DNA from: Paraburkholderia aromaticivorans
GTDB lineage: Bacteria > Pseudomonadota > Gammaproteobacteria > Burkholderiales > Burkholderiaceae
Direction: 5' to 3'
Length of the DNA stretch: 64,000 bases
Assembly: GCF_012689525.1 (NCBI RefSeq)
Contig: NZ_CP051516.1
Coordinates: 3,038,001-3,102,000, forward strand
Shown: one piece after another, positions 27,520 through 37,395 of the stretch
Position numbering within the stretch: the first letter of the stretch is position 1
How the letters are laid out: each line of letters begins with the position of its first letter
Made by a program: the position numbers and the translations under genes
The notes under the pieces: model-generated
The model's input: only the letters and a program-made list of their open reading frames with translations
What the model was told of the DNA's origin: nothing
Databases searched by the model: none

Positions 27520-29003
27520 AGTCGGCCCTGAACAATTCGTTTCCCGAGCGACCGACGTCACGCCATCATGTCGGCGGCAATGCAGCGGTTAAGGAAAGCC
27601 GCGAGAATGAAGACACAAAAAAGCCGCAGCCTCCTCAAGATCATGCGGAGGTTGTGGCCGGCCCCACACAGTACCGCGTGCATCGCATCTCCGAGCGCGC
27701 CTTTGAGCCAGTTCCTATCGAGTTTTCCGTCTGTCTTCATGTGACCGATGGCTGGCTCGATTGCGCTGCGCCGTCTGATCATCGCACGTAGTCCGCGTGT
27801 GATGCCCCGCCGCAAACCCGGGTGGTAGATCTTCACGCCGTCGACGGCGACGCCCTTGTAGCCACGGTCGACGATGGCGACTTCCGGCGTGGCGTTGCAC
27901 AGGATTGCTGCCTGTTCCAGCGCTTCAGCCAGCGTATGACCATCGTACGGATTGCCAGGCATCGAGCGCATGCCAACTACCAGTCCTTCCTTGTGAGTCG
28001 TCGTGATCGACACCTTCACGCCGAATTCGTACGGCTTGCGCGCCTTGCCTTTGGCCAGGCATTCGACTTCCGGCGCATGCAGCGCGTACAGCTTGTTCTT
28101 GTCCTTCGGCTTCTGCGACAGAATCCGCTTCGTCCTGGCGATCAGCTCCTGCAGCGCAGTACGGCTTGAGTCTGCCACCTGAGCGATCTGCCGCTCAACA
28201 TCTCGCATGACGCGACCAACGCGCGAACGCAGCGTGCGCAATGCCTTCCTCATGCGCTTGAACTGCTTCGCGTGAGCGTAGCGGCCAATTTGCAACCCAA
28301 GACGCGGCGCCTCACGGTTGTAGTTCTGCCGCAGCTTCAGGCCGTGCCGCGCTGCGGCCTTCACCAGATGTTCGCGACACCGCTCGAGCAGCCGCGAATC
28401 GGTTGGATGGGAAATCGCCTTCTCCATGACCGTCGTGTCAACGATCACCCGCTTCACGCTCGCGGCCTTAATCACGCCAGCACGTTTTGCTGCTTCAATG
28501 GTCTCGGCCAGCAACTCCTCAACGCCGGCTTCGCCCAGTCGCTTCCTCCAACGCGTCAGGCTCGACGGGTCGATCGGCGGCTCCGTCTGCAGGTACGTTT
28601 CGCCCGTAAACACCTGCCAGTACGGGTTCTCCACCCATTGCCAGACGACTTCTTCGTCGGACAGATCGAACGCGTGCTGCAAATACAGCAGCCCCGCAAT
28701 CAGGCGCGGTGAACTCGCCGGTCGACCCTTGTGCGACACGAAGCTCTCGCTCATCAATGCACCCAGCCGTTCCCAGTTGATCAGGTCAGTCAGGCGCACC
28801 AATGGATGCTTCAGGTTGATCTGTTCTCGCAGAGGTTGCCGGAAGAAATCTCCCTCCGTCACTGGCGTCTTCGGACCCATCTGCACCTCGTCGAAAAATG
28901 CAGGATTCTCGCGTTAATATGCCAGGTTCCTGCAATTCCCACAACCGCATTTCCAGCTCAAAGCCCCATACCGCGAGGCTTTGAACGTTGTTCAGGTCCG
29001 ACT
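27520..29003 (-). mobile_element. IS5-family insertion sequence, complete
   Basis: The element is 1484 bp with one transposase gene. The ends are near-perfect inverted repeats: AGTCGGCCCTGAACAA at 27520-27535 and, inverted, AGTCGGACCTGAACAA at 28988-29003 (one mismatch in 16). A 4-bp direct duplication AACG flanks it at 27516-27519 and 29004-29007, as expected for IS5-type transposition. The duplication is unmutated, suggesting a fairly recent insertion. It sits in the gap between the beta-propeller gene and the autotransporter gene, interrupting no recognisable gene. Confidence 0.93.
27558..28886 (-). CDS. IS5-family DDE transposase
   Basis: The 442-residue transposase is uninterrupted and probably functional. 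The N-terminal DUF772-type DNA-binding region contains ASSPRLIAGLLYLQHAFDLSDEE and DPSSLTRWRKRLGE. The catalytic acids are readable as VIVDTTVMEK (first Asp), VAIVDRGYKG (second Asp) and RRRSAIEPAIGHMKTDGKL (Glu, with the Y/R-(2)-R-(3)-E-(6)-K type signature of IS4/IS5 elements). It fills nearly the whole element, ending 38 bases from the left terminal repeat. Confidence 0.95.
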   Translation of the reverse strand: MQMGPKTPVTEGDFFRQPLREQINLKHPLVRLTDLINWERLGALMSESFVSHKGRPASSPRLIAGLLYLQHAFDLSDEEVVWQWVENPYWQVFTGETYLQTEPPIDPSSLTRWRKRLGEAGVEELLAETIEAAKRAGVIKAASVKRVIVDTTVMEKAISHPTDSRLLERCREHLVKAAARHGLKLRQNYNREAPRLGLQIGRYAHAKQFKRMRKALRTLRSRVGRVMRDVERQIAQVADSSRTALQELIARTKRILSQKPKDKNKLYALHAPEVECLAKGKARKPYEFGVKVSITTTHKEGLVVGMRSMPGNPYDGHTLAEALEQAAILCNATPEVAIVDRGYKGVAVDGVKIYHPGLRRGITRGLRAMIRRRSAIEPAIGHMKTDGKLDRNWLKGALGDAMHAVLCGAGHNLRMILRRLRLFCVFILAAFLNRCIAADMMA

Positions 29004-29007
29004 AACG

Positions 29008-29428
29008 AGTATCACGCCTGAAACGTCGGATCTCACCGAAAGCGTATAACCACAAGAATACGCTTAGATTAAACAAACAATTACCAGAACATATTTTGAA
29101 CATTCCTTATTTAACACCTCTTAGATATTGATCAACCGAGACACTCCGACACAAAGCGATTTTTCCGCACTCACTTCAGATTTAACTGATCTCCCGCGCT
29201 GCCGCCAAACCGGACAATCCTGCCACCTCCTCCCCATCCACTCATTTCATGGATGCACGGACGTGACGCGGGTGTTTCGCACGTAAGAAAGAACGAAGGG
29301 CTTAATTGGTAAAACCAAGGCCCGCAGATTCTTTATTTTTGCGCAATTTATCAGGGCGATGAATCCATACACAAACACCCGTGCTCATGTGCCGTGCATT
29401 CACGCACTACCGCGGAGTTTCTAAAACA
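29008..29428 (+). other. AT-rich leader region of the autotransporter gene
   Basis: This 420-bp stretch is much richer in A and T than the rest of the window, especially 29041-29150 (runs such as TTAGATTAAACAAACAATTA). It holds no gene. A hairpin TTGGT-AAA-ACCAA, extendable by GGGC/GGCCC, lies at 29299-29322, about 105 bases before the ATG. It could be a regulatory leader or a site for nucleoid proteins such as H-NS/MvaT-type silencers. Confidence 0.45.
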
Positions 29429-32400
29429 ATGAATAGCAATAACCCACTGGTTTGGTGTGAAGCGACGGCAATGTCGCCGGCGGCGCCGGTAACGGCAAGA
29501 TCAAAGACAACGCGCAAGAAGGCCATCGCGCGTGCAGTGGTGATTCTGGCGGCACTGGCGGGTGGCGCGCCGGCGGCGCGGGCCGCCCTCTTCGTAAACA
29601 CGAGCGTCGATTCGCCTGGAAGCGATGTCGCGCCCTATGTGGGAGGCCCGGGAGCGATTGCGATCGGTATCGGCGCAACAGCAGGGGGCCCCTACGCGAT
29701 CGCGACGGGCTTCCAGGCTGATGCGCAGGGCGCCATGTCGATCGCAGCCGGCGTTCAGTCGAAGGCGTACAGCGACAAATCGATTGCAATGGGCGTGCAG
29801 GCGACAACCGCACCCACTGCCCTCTATGGCATCGCGGTCGGCAATCAGGCTTTCGTCAGCGGAGTGGGGGCAACGGCGGTTGGCACATCCGCGCAAGCCA
29901 CCGGCCTCAACTCGGTCGCTATCGGTTATGCGGCGTCAGCCACGGTCGCCAACAGTGTCGCGCTCGGCGCGGGTTCACTCACGACCGTCGGCGCCCAGAC
30001 CGGGTACACCGCCTACGGCCTCACCGCACCACAAACTTCGGCTGGCGAAGTCAACGTCGGCAACCGGTCCGTCACCGGCGTCGCCGCTGGCGCAGCCGAC
30101 ACCGATGCCGTCAACGTCAGCCAGCTCAAGGGTGCCATTAGCGCCGCTACGGCCAATGCCGTCACGTACGACAATGCAAACGGCACCGTCAACACGAACA
30201 GCGCCACGCTCGCGGGTCCCACCTCCACGGACGGCGGCGTCACGGGCGGCACGACCATCACCAACGTGCATCAAGGTGCCGTATCCGCCAGCAGCACCGA
30301 GGCCGTGAATGGCGCCCAGCTCTACGCCATCGCTGGCGACACCCGCACCGCCTACATCAAGCAGAACGGCAGCGGTGTCAAGTACGTCCGGACCAACGAT
30401 GACTCGCTGACGCCGGACGACGCTCACGCAACCGTCACCGGCGCTTCGGCGATTGGCTACAACGCCCGGGCGGACGGTGACAACTCGGTCGCACTCGGCC
30501 GCGGCGCTCACTCGGAAACGGCCGGTGCCGGGGCCGTTGCAATCGGGTACAACGCCGACGCAGCGGCAACCGGCGCTGTCGCTACGGGCTATCAGGCAAG
30601 CGCATCGGCAGCGAATGCAATCGCCGTCGGCTATGCCGCATCGGCGAGCAGCTTGAACGGCGTCGCCGTCGGCAATGCGGCGCTAGCAAACGACACAAAC
30701 GCCGTGGCCCTCGGCGCGGGTGCCCGCGCCTGGCAAAATGGCACCGCGCTGGGTCGCCTCGCGACCGCGTACGGTGCCTACGCGTCCGCGCTCGGCTACG
30801 GCTCGCTCGCTTACGCCGACGGCTCGACGGCGCTCGGCGCCAACGCGAATGTCTCCGGCACCAACAGCGTGGCGCTTGGCTACAACGCCAGTGTCACCGC
30901 CGCGAACAGTGTCGGCCTCGGGGCGAACTCGACCACGACCGCGAATCTCAACCAACCCGGCGAGGAATTCGGCACGAGCGGCGTGGTCCAGGCGACCAAG
31001 GCCTTCGGCGAGGTGTCCGTTGGCTCGACAGGCAACGAGCGTCGTCTGACTAACGTCGCAGCGGGCGCGGCGGCGACCGACGCCGTCAACCTGAGTCAGT
31101 TGAGTGCGGTCGATGGCAAGGTCGACGCGCTTGCGCAAAGCGGCACGCAGCACTACTTCAAGGCCGATGGCGCCGCCGACGGCACGGACGACGCCGTCGC
31201 GAGCGGCACGCATGCTGTCGCAACAGGGGTGCTCGCGACCGCATCGGGCGACAATGCTACGGCGCTCGGTGCCATTTCCGCCGCAGCGGGAACGGGCGCC
31301 GCCGCGCTCGGCGCATATGCTTCGGCTACGTCGGCCGGCAGCATCGCCATGGGTTACAACGCCGTTGCCAGCAATGTCGATTCAATTGCGATAGGCCACG
31401 ACGCGGACGCATCGGCTGACGGTTCCGTCGCCCTGGGCCAAGGTTCGATCGCCAACCGCGCGAACACGGTCTCCGTTGGCTCCGCCGGCAACGAACGCCA
31501 GATCACGAACGTCGCGGCCGGCACCGCCGACACCGACGCCGTCAACGTCGCGCAGCTCAAAGCCGTGAGCGATCAAGGCGCCGCCAATGCCGCCAAGCTC
31601 GACGGCGCGGTCGTGTACGACCAGAACGCCGGCGGCAGCGTCAACAGGAATAGCGTGACGCTCGGCGGCGACGCCGCGAACGGCGGCACGGCGATCCACA
31701 ACGTCGCGGCGGGGGTGGACGGCACCGATGCGGTCAACGTCGATCAGTTGAACGCTGCCATCGCGGGCGCGGTCAACAACGCCGTGGTCAACTCGGGCAA
31801 TCGGTTCTTCAGCGCGGAAGGCAATCGCGACACCCAAGGCGCCGTGTCATCCGGCACGCAGTCCGTCGCTGGGGGCGCCAACGCTCAGGCTACCGGCACC
31901 AACGCGGTCGCCATCGGCGCGAACTCACTGGCCAGCGGCGCGAACGCCACCTCACTCGGCGCGAACTCCATTGCCAGCGGCGCCAACGCTACCGCGCTCG
32001 GCGCAGCAGCAAACGCCAGCGCCAACAACTCCGTCGCGTTGGGGCAAGGCTCGATCGCGGACCGCGCAAACACCGTCTCCGTTGGCGCTGCAGGCCAGGA
32101 ACGCCAGATCACCAATGTCGCAGCCGGCGCGCAAGGCACCGACGCGGTCAACGTCAACCAGTTGCAGCAAAGCGTGGGCGGAGCGGTCAGCCAGGCGAAC
32201 AGCTACACCGACGACCAGATCCGCTCGGCCCGTCGCGATGGATATGGCGGCACGGCATCCGCCATGGCAATGGCAGGCTTGCCGCAGGCGATTCTGCCGG
32301 GTCACGGCATGGTCGCAATGGCCGGCGGCACCTACGCAGGTCAATCGGCGTTGGCCATCGGCGTATCGCAAATCTCGGAAACGGGGAAGTGGGTCTACAA

Positions 32401-32467
32401 GCTGCAAGGCACCACGGATTCGCGCGGCCAGTTCGGCGCGTCGGTCGGCGCCGGCATGCACTGGTAA
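29429..32467 (+). CDS. YadA-type trimeric autotransporter adhesin
   Basis: The 1012-residue protein is a type Vc secreted adhesin. It has an extended signal region (MNSNNPLVWCEATAMSPAAP, hydrophobic core AVVILAALAGGAPAARA), then a passenger made of YadA-head repeats of the form A-x-G-x-x-A-x-A-x-G-x-x-S-(V/I)-A-(L/I)-G, recurring dozens of times, interrupted by neck/stalk motifs such as NVAAGAADTDAVNVSQL at about 4 places. The last 60-90 residues (YTDDQIRSARRDGYGGTASA to the final aromatic W) form the beta-barrel anchor of a trimeric pore. It should project from the outer membrane as a trimer and mediate attachment. GGAG precedes the ATG. It has its own terminator and no neighbours of related function. 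Confidence 0.95.
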   Translation: MNSNNPLVWCEATAMSPAAPVTARSKTTRKKAIARAVVILAALAGGAPAARAALFVNTSVDSPGSDVAPYVGGPGAIAIGIGATAGGPYAIATGFQADAQGAMSIAAGVQSKAYSDKSIAMGVQATTAPTALYGIAVGNQAFVSGVGATAVGTSAQATGLNSVAIGYAASATVANSVALGAGSLTTVGAQTGYTAYGLTAPQTSAGEVNVGNRSVTGVAAGAADTDAVNVSQLKGAISAATANAVTYDNANGTVNTNSATLAGPTSTDGGVTGGTTITNVHQGAVSASSTEAVNGAQLYAIAGDTRTAYIKQNGSGVKYVRTNDDSLTPDDAHATVTGASAIGYNARADGDNSVALGRGAHSETAGAGAVAIGYNADAAATGAVATGYQASASAANAIAVGYAASASSLNGVAVGNAALANDTNAVALGAGARAWQNGTALGRLATAYGAYASALGYGSLAYADGSTALGANANVSGTNSVALGYNASVTAANSVGLGANSTTTANLNQPGEEFGTSGVVQATKAFGEVSVGSTGNERRLTNVAAGAAATDAVNLSQLSAVDGKVDALAQSGTQHYFKADGAADGTDDAVASGTHAVATGVLATASGDNATALGAISAAAGTGAAALGAYASATSAGSIAMGYNAVASNVDSIAIGHDADASADGSVALGQGSIANRANTVSVGSAGNERQITNVAAGTADTDAVNVAQLKAVSDQGAANAAKLDGAVVYDQNAGGSVNRNSVTLGGDAANGGTAIHNVAAGVDGTDAVNVDQLNAAIAGAVNNAVVNSGNRFFSAEGNRDTQGAVSSGTQSVAGGANAQATGTNAVAIGANSLASGANATSLGANSIASGANATALGAAANASANNSVALGQGSIADRANTVSVGAAGQERQITNVAAGAQGTDAVNVNQLQQSVGGAVSQANSYTDDQIRSARRDGYGGTASAMAMAGLPQAILPGHGMVAMAGGTYAGQSALAIGVSQISETGKWVYKLQGTTDSRGQFGASVGAGMHW

Positions 32468-32575
32468 CGAAACTGGCAGGACAGACCGGGCCAAGCGAGT
32501 CGCAGCAAAAGCCCGGTCCATCGACTTTCCATGTGCGACGAGCGCGAGCTCGACCCAAGCCCCGCGCCCGTTTTT

Positions 32576-32621
32576 GCGCGCGACGCCATTCCCACAAGGC
32601 ATGGCGCCGCGCGCTTTTTTT
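32576..32621 (+). terminator. Intrinsic terminator of the autotransporter gene
   Basis: GCGCGCGACGCCAT pairs with ATGGCGCCGCGCGC (one mismatch) across an 11-base loop and is followed by TTTTTTT. Confidence 0.9.
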
Positions 32622-32714
32622 ACCTCGCCACGAAAGGCTGCCGGTCTATAACGACGATCTGTAACCGAACCTACCCACGCGAGGAAGCCACACGGCGTCC
32701 CCTCCTCGTCTCGG

Positions 32715-35700
32715 TCAGCGCTGCATCGACTCCCACACCTTATAAAGCCGCTTCACCGAAATCGGCATCGGCGTACGCAGCTCCTGCGCGAACAGCGAGA
32801 TCCGTAACTCTTCCAACAACCAGCGGAACTCCGACAAGCGCGGATCCAGCACGCCGCCGCGTTGCGCCACCGCGCGCTGATAGTTCTGCAGCAGCGGCTG
32901 GAATTCGGCGTACTGCCGCGCATCGCGCGCGGGGTCCGCCTTCAGCTTGTCGATGCGTAGCGCAATCCCCTTCAGATAGCGCGGAAAATGCGCCAGCTGC
33001 GCGTACGGCGTGTCGACCACGAAGCGCTTGCCGATCAGTCCGTCGAGCTGATTCTGCAGATCAGCATGCGCCGCCGTGAACGACCTTGCCTGCACCAGCT
33101 TCTTCGCCACGGTCGCGTATTCGCCCAGAATCTGCCCGATCAGACGGGCAATTTCCTGAGCCAGCAAGGTCAGGCGGCTGCGGCCTTCGTCGCGGCGCGT
33201 GTGGAAACTGACGTCGTCATCAGGCAACGGGTCTTGCAAGCAGGCGCGGTCGAGCGCGGTGTCGATCAGCTGATCGCGCAACTCTTCCTGCGTGCCGCGC
33301 GGCATGAACTGCATCGCCATTTCGCGCAAACCCGGCAGATTCTTTTCCAGATACTTGATCGGCTCCTTCAACTGCAACGCGAACAGTCGACGCAATCCCG
33401 CGCGATGAATCCGCGCGGCTTCGTCGGGTGAATCGAATACTTCGACGTCGCAATGCGTGCCGCGATCCACCAGCGCCGGATAACCGAACAACGTCTGCCC
33501 GCCACGACGGATTTCGAGCAGTTCGGGAAGCTTGCCGAAATTCCAGGTCGTCAGTTTTTCATACAAGGCCGTGCCCTGCGTGCCGGCTTGCGACGCAGCC
33601 TGCGGACTTGGCACGGCAGCACCGCCCTTGCCTCGCTGCGCGCCTGCACCGGCCGCGCCTGACGTTTGCGACGGCGTCGCGACACCGCCGCCGCCCGCGT
33701 CCGCCAACGCCGCCCCGGCCGCGCTCGATGCGATCTTCTGAAAATGCTGCTGCGCCTGGCCGCCGAGTTCGGCGCGCAGTTGCGACATATTGCGGCCCAT
33801 CGCGAGCTGGCGCTCATGCTCGTCGACGACCTTGAAGTTCATGAACAGATGCGGCGGCAAGGTCTCGAGCTTGAAGTCGGACTGTTTCATCGCGACCTGG
33901 GTCTGCTCGCGAATATCGGCGATCAGCGACTCGAGCAAACCGCCCGCGCCGAAGCGCGGAGCGCTGTGGCGGTCGACGAAACCCGCCGCGTACTCCGGCA
34001 GCGGCACGCAATGACGGCGCAACTTCTGCGGCAAGGACTTGAGCAGCAGTTGCGTCTTCTCTTTCAGCATGCCGGGCACGAGCCATTCGCAGCGCCGCGC
34101 GTCGACCTGATTCAGCGCATACAGCGGCACGGCGAGCGTCACGCCGTCACGCGGCGAACCGGGCTCGAAGTGATAGGTGAGCGCCATTTCGACGCCCGCC
34201 ATGGTCATCCGTTTCGGGAACAGGTCGGTGGTCACGCCGGCGGCTTCGTGCCGCATCAAATCGTCGCGCGACAGATACAGCAGGCGCAGTTTGTCTTCCG
34301 GCTGGCCGCTCTTTTTCACCTCGTCGCGATACCAGCGCTCGAACGACGCGCCGGTGTAAATGCCCTTCGGCAGCGCCTGATCGTAGTAGGCGAAAATCAG
34401 CTCGTCGTCGACCAGCACGTCCTGCCGGCGCGATTTGTGTTCGAGCTGCTCGATATCGGCGAGCAGCTTGCGGTTGTGCGCGAAAAACGCGAGCTTCGTA
34501 TCGAACTCGCCTTCCACCAGCGCGCCGCGAATGAACAGCTCGCGGGCGCGCGCCGGATCCTGTTTGCCGAAGCTCACTCGCCGCCGGTGATAGATCGGCA
34601 GCCCGTACAGCACCGCGCGCTCGAACGCCGAGACCTGCGCCGCGCGCTTCTCCCAGTGCGGCTCGGAGAGCGACTTCTTTAGCAGATGCTCGCCGATCTT
34701 CTCGATCCACTCCGGCTCGATCTTCGCGATGCAGCGCGCGTACAGCCGGCTCGTCTCGACCAGTTCGGCGGCCATCGCCCACTTGCCGGCTTTCTTCACC
34801 AGCGCCGAGCCCGGCCACAGATAGAACTTGATGCCGCGCGCGCCGAGGTAATACGGCTCGTCGTCGGCTTTGAGGCCGATGTTGCCGAGCAGGCCCGTCA
34901 GCAGCGCGAGATGGATCTGCTCGAAAGTCGCTTCCGCTTCGTTCAGACGCCAGCCGTGCTCGCGCACCACCGTCAACAGTTGCGAATGCACGTCGCGCCA
35001 TTCGCGCAAGCGCAGTTGCGACAGGAAGTTCTTGCGGCACTCTTCGTGTAACTGCTTGTTCGACTTCTTGTGCGCGATCGCTTCTTCGAACCAGTTCCAG
35101 ATTTTCAGCCACTGCAGGAATTCGGAGCGCTCGTCAGCGAAACGGCGATGCGCCTGATCGGCCTGCTCCTGGGCTTCGATCGGCCGGTCGCGCGGATCCT
35201 GCACGGACAACGCGCTCGCGATGATCAACACTTCCTTCAGCGCCTGCTGGTCGCGCGCGGCCAGAATCATTCGCCCGACGCGCGGGTCGAGCGGCAGGCG
35301 CGCGAGTTCGCGGCCGAGCGGCGTGAGCTGATTGTCGTCGTCGACGGCGCCGAGTTCGTTGAGCAGTTGATAGCCGTCGGCGATCGCGCGGCCCGGCGGC
35401 GGCTCGATGAACGGGAACGTCTCGATCGCCGTCAGATGCAGCGACTTCATGCGCAGAATCACCGACGCCAGCGACGAACGCAGAATTTCCGGATCCGTAA
35501 AGCGCACGCGGCCCTGATAATCGCTTTCCTCGTAGAGACGAATGCAGATGCCATCGGCGACGCGGCCGCAACGCCCGGCCCGCTGATTGGCGGCGGCCTG
35601 CGAAATCGATTCCACCTGCAACTGCTCGACCTTGTTGCGATACGAGTAGCGCTTCACACGCGCGAGGCCGGTGTCGACCACATAGCGAATGCCCGGCACC

Positions 35701-37379
35701 GTCAGCGAGGTTTCGGCGACGTTGGTGGCCAGCACGATGCGGCGCGCGTTCGAGGTGCGGAACACGCGCTCCTGTTCGGCCGCCGAAAGACGCGCGAACA
35801 GCGGCAGAATTTCCGTATGCGGCGGATGATGCTTGCGCAGCGCCTCGGCGGCGTCGCGGATTTCGCGCTCGCCGGGCAGGAACACGAGCACGTCGCCGGG
35901 ACCTTCGCGGCAGAGTTCGTCGACGGCGTCGACGATCGCGTCCATCAGATCGCGATCGGTTTCGCGCTGCGATTTCGGCCGGTCGCCACGTTGCGTGGAA
36001 GGCGCGTTGCCTTCCGCGGCCTTCACGGCGGGGCTGTCTTCCGCGACGGGCCGGTAGCGCACCTCGACCGGATACAGCCGCCCGCTCACCTCGATCACCG
36101 GCGCGGGCTTTTCTTCGCTGCCGAAGTGGCGCGCGAAACGATCCGCGTCGATCGTCGCCGAGGTCACGATCAGCTTCAGATCGGGACGCTTGACGAGAAT
36201 TTCCTTCAGATAGCCGAGCAGAAAGTCGATGTTCAGGCTGCGCTCGTGCGCCTCGTCGATGATCAGCGTGTCATACGCTTTCAGCAGCGGATCGGTTTGC
36301 GTTTCGGCGAGCAGAATGCCGTCCGTCATCAGCTTGACGGACGCGCCCGGCGACAGATTGTCGGTGAAGCGCACCTTGTAGCCGACCACTTCGCCGAACG
36401 GCGTGCCGAGTTCTTCGGCGATGCGGCGGCCCGTCGCCGACGCGGCGATGCGGCGCGGCTGCGTGTGGCCGATCAGACCGGAGCCGCCCGCGCCGAGCCC
36501 GCGCCCGAGTTCGAGGCAGATTTTCGGCAACTGGGTGGTTTTACCGGAGCCGGTTTCGCCGCAGACGATCACGACCTGATTTTGGGCGATGGCCTTGGCG
36601 ATTTCCTCGCGACGGCCGGAAACCGGCAGCGCTTCCGGGTAAGTAATCGGCGGAATCGGATTGGGCTCGACGACGCGCGGCGCGCGTGGCGGACGTGGTT
36701 CACGTGGCGGCTGCGGTTCGCGGCGGTTGGCGCTGCGCTCCGCGTTGCTTACTGCCGGCGATTTTTGCGCAGGCGCGCCGCCCGACTCGTGGCGCCCGGC
36801 GCTGTGCTCGGTGTTACCTGCTGCCGGCGATTTTTGCGCAGGCGCGCCGCTGGGACCGCGGCGCGAAGCTCTACCTTGCTCGGAAGCGTGGCGGGGTTGC
36901 TGTCCGGCTTGCTCTGGCGTGGGACGTGGTTGCTCTGCACCTCGCCCTGACGCGCGACGCGGCTGATCGCCACGATTGCCACCTTCCTGCAAATTGGCGC
37001 CCGGCACATTCCCGAACTGAGCACGCCGCTCGCCGCTTCGCTGCGTCTGCTGGCCGTGCGGCGCATTCTGCTTCTGCGGACGCCCCGGGTTGTGGCCCGA
37101 GCCTCGACCTTCCTTGCCGTGAGGCGATTGCGACTCGCCGCTCACGGCGTGTTTCGACACCTCGCCACTTTCCTGAGCGCGCGCCTCGCGGCCCGGATTA
37201 TTTTTCTGCGCCGACGCCTGCGCATTTTCCGCGGCGCGCCGCGGCTCGCGCGCCGTGTGCGGCGTGTTGCGTTCGGCGTCCTGCGCATCGCGGCGCTTCG
37301 CGTCGCCGGCCTTCACCTGATCGGCGGCCGGCGCCGGATTCTCGTTCGCCGCAGCGGGACTTTTGGGTACATTCGACAT
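32715..37379 (-). CDS. hrpA: ATP-dependent RNA helicase HrpA with long disordered N-terminus
   Basis: HrpA is a cytoplasmic DEAH-box RNA helicase; in E. coli it has been linked to mRNA processing and ribosome rescue. The 1554-residue product contains Walker A GETGSGKTT (near 274), LIIDEAHERSL, the SAT motif VTSATIDADRF, NVAETSLTVPGI and QRAGRCGRVADG, followed by the large HrpA-specific C-terminal region. E. coli HrpA has about 1300 residues; the extra length is mainly residues 1-240, rich in Gly, Arg, Gln, Pro and Ala, with a duplicated block GAPAQKSPA. A second low-complexity Ala/Gly stretch lies near 1210-1260. The ATG is 23 bases from the divergent argA start, with no ribosome site. Confidence 0.95.
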   Translation of the reverse strand: MSNVPKSPAAANENPAPAADQVKAGDAKRRDAQDAERNTPHTAREPRRAAENAQASAQKNNPGREARAQESGEVSKHAVSGESQSPHGKEGRGSGHNPGRPQKQNAPHGQQTQRSGERRAQFGNVPGANLQEGGNRGDQPRRASGRGAEQPRPTPEQAGQQPRHASEQGRASRRGPSGAPAQKSPAAGNTEHSAGRHESGGAPAQKSPAVSNAERSANRREPQPPREPRPPRAPRVVEPNPIPPITYPEALPVSGRREEIAKAIAQNQVVIVCGETGSGKTTQLPKICLELGRGLGAGGSGLIGHTQPRRIAASATGRRIAEELGTPFGEVVGYKVRFTDNLSPGASVKLMTDGILLAETQTDPLLKAYDTLIIDEAHERSLNIDFLLGYLKEILVKRPDLKLIVTSATIDADRFARHFGSEEKPAPVIEVSGRLYPVEVRYRPVAEDSPAVKAAEGNAPSTQRGDRPKSQRETDRDLMDAIVDAVDELCREGPGDVLVFLPGEREIRDAAEALRKHHPPHTEILPLFARLSAAEQERVFRTSNARRIVLATNVAETSLTVPGIRYVVDTGLARVKRYSYRNKVEQLQVESISQAAANQRAGRCGRVADGICIRLYEESDYQGRVRFTDPEILRSSLASVILRMKSLHLTAIETFPFIEPPPGRAIADGYQLLNELGAVDDDNQLTPLGRELARLPLDPRVGRMILAARDQQALKEVLIIASALSVQDPRDRPIEAQEQADQAHRRFADERSEFLQWLKIWNWFEEAIAHKKSNKQLHEECRKNFLSQLRLREWRDVHSQLLTVVREHGWRLNEAEATFEQIHLALLTGLLGNIGLKADDEPYYLGARGIKFYLWPGSALVKKAGKWAMAAELVETSRLYARCIAKIEPEWIEKIGEHLLKKSLSEPHWEKRAAQVSAFERAVLYGLPIYHRRRVSFGKQDPARARELFIRGALVEGEFDTKLAFFAHNRKLLADIEQLEHKSRRQDVLVDDELIFAYYDQALPKGIYTGASFERWYRDEVKKSGQPEDKLRLLYLSRDDLMRHEAAGVTTDLFPKRMTMAGVEMALTYHFEPGSPRDGVTLAVPLYALNQVDARRCEWLVPGMLKEKTQLLLKSLPQKLRRHCVPLPEYAAGFVDRHSAPRFGAGGLLESLIADIREQTQVAMKQSDFKLETLPPHLFMNFKVVDEHERQLAMGRNMSQLRAELGGQAQQHFQKIASSAAGAALADAGGGGVATPSQTSGAAGAGAQRGKGGAAVPSPQAASQAGTQGTALYEKLTTWNFGKLPELLEIRRGGQTLFGYPALVDRGTHCDVEVFDSPDEAARIHRAGLRRLFALQLKEPIKYLEKNLPGLREMAMQFMPRGTQEELRDQLIDTALDRACLQDPLPDDDVSFHTRRDEGRSRLTLLAQEIARLIGQILGEYATVAKKLVQARSFTAAHADLQNQLDGLIGKRFVVDTPYAQLAHFPRYLKGIALRIDKLKADPARDARQYAEFQPLLQNYQRAVAQRGGVLDPRLSEFRWLLEELRISLFAQELRTPMPISVKRLYKVWESMQR

Positions 37380-37387
37380 GGGGGCGC

Positions 37388-37395
37388 ATTATAAT
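37388..37395. promoter_or_regulatory. Palindromic -10 element shared by argA and hrpA
   Basis: ATTATAAT is its own reverse complement, so TATAAT is present on both strands (37390-37395 plus, 37388-37393 minus). Predicted starts are one base before the argA ATG and two bases before the hrpA ATG. -35 elements are weak (GGTACA at 18 bases on the plus strand). Confidence 0.6.

Noticed and set aside
35070..36950. Long open frame of more than 600 codons antisense to hrpA
   Set aside because: It is the antisense shadow of the hrpA helicase region and has no family motifs.
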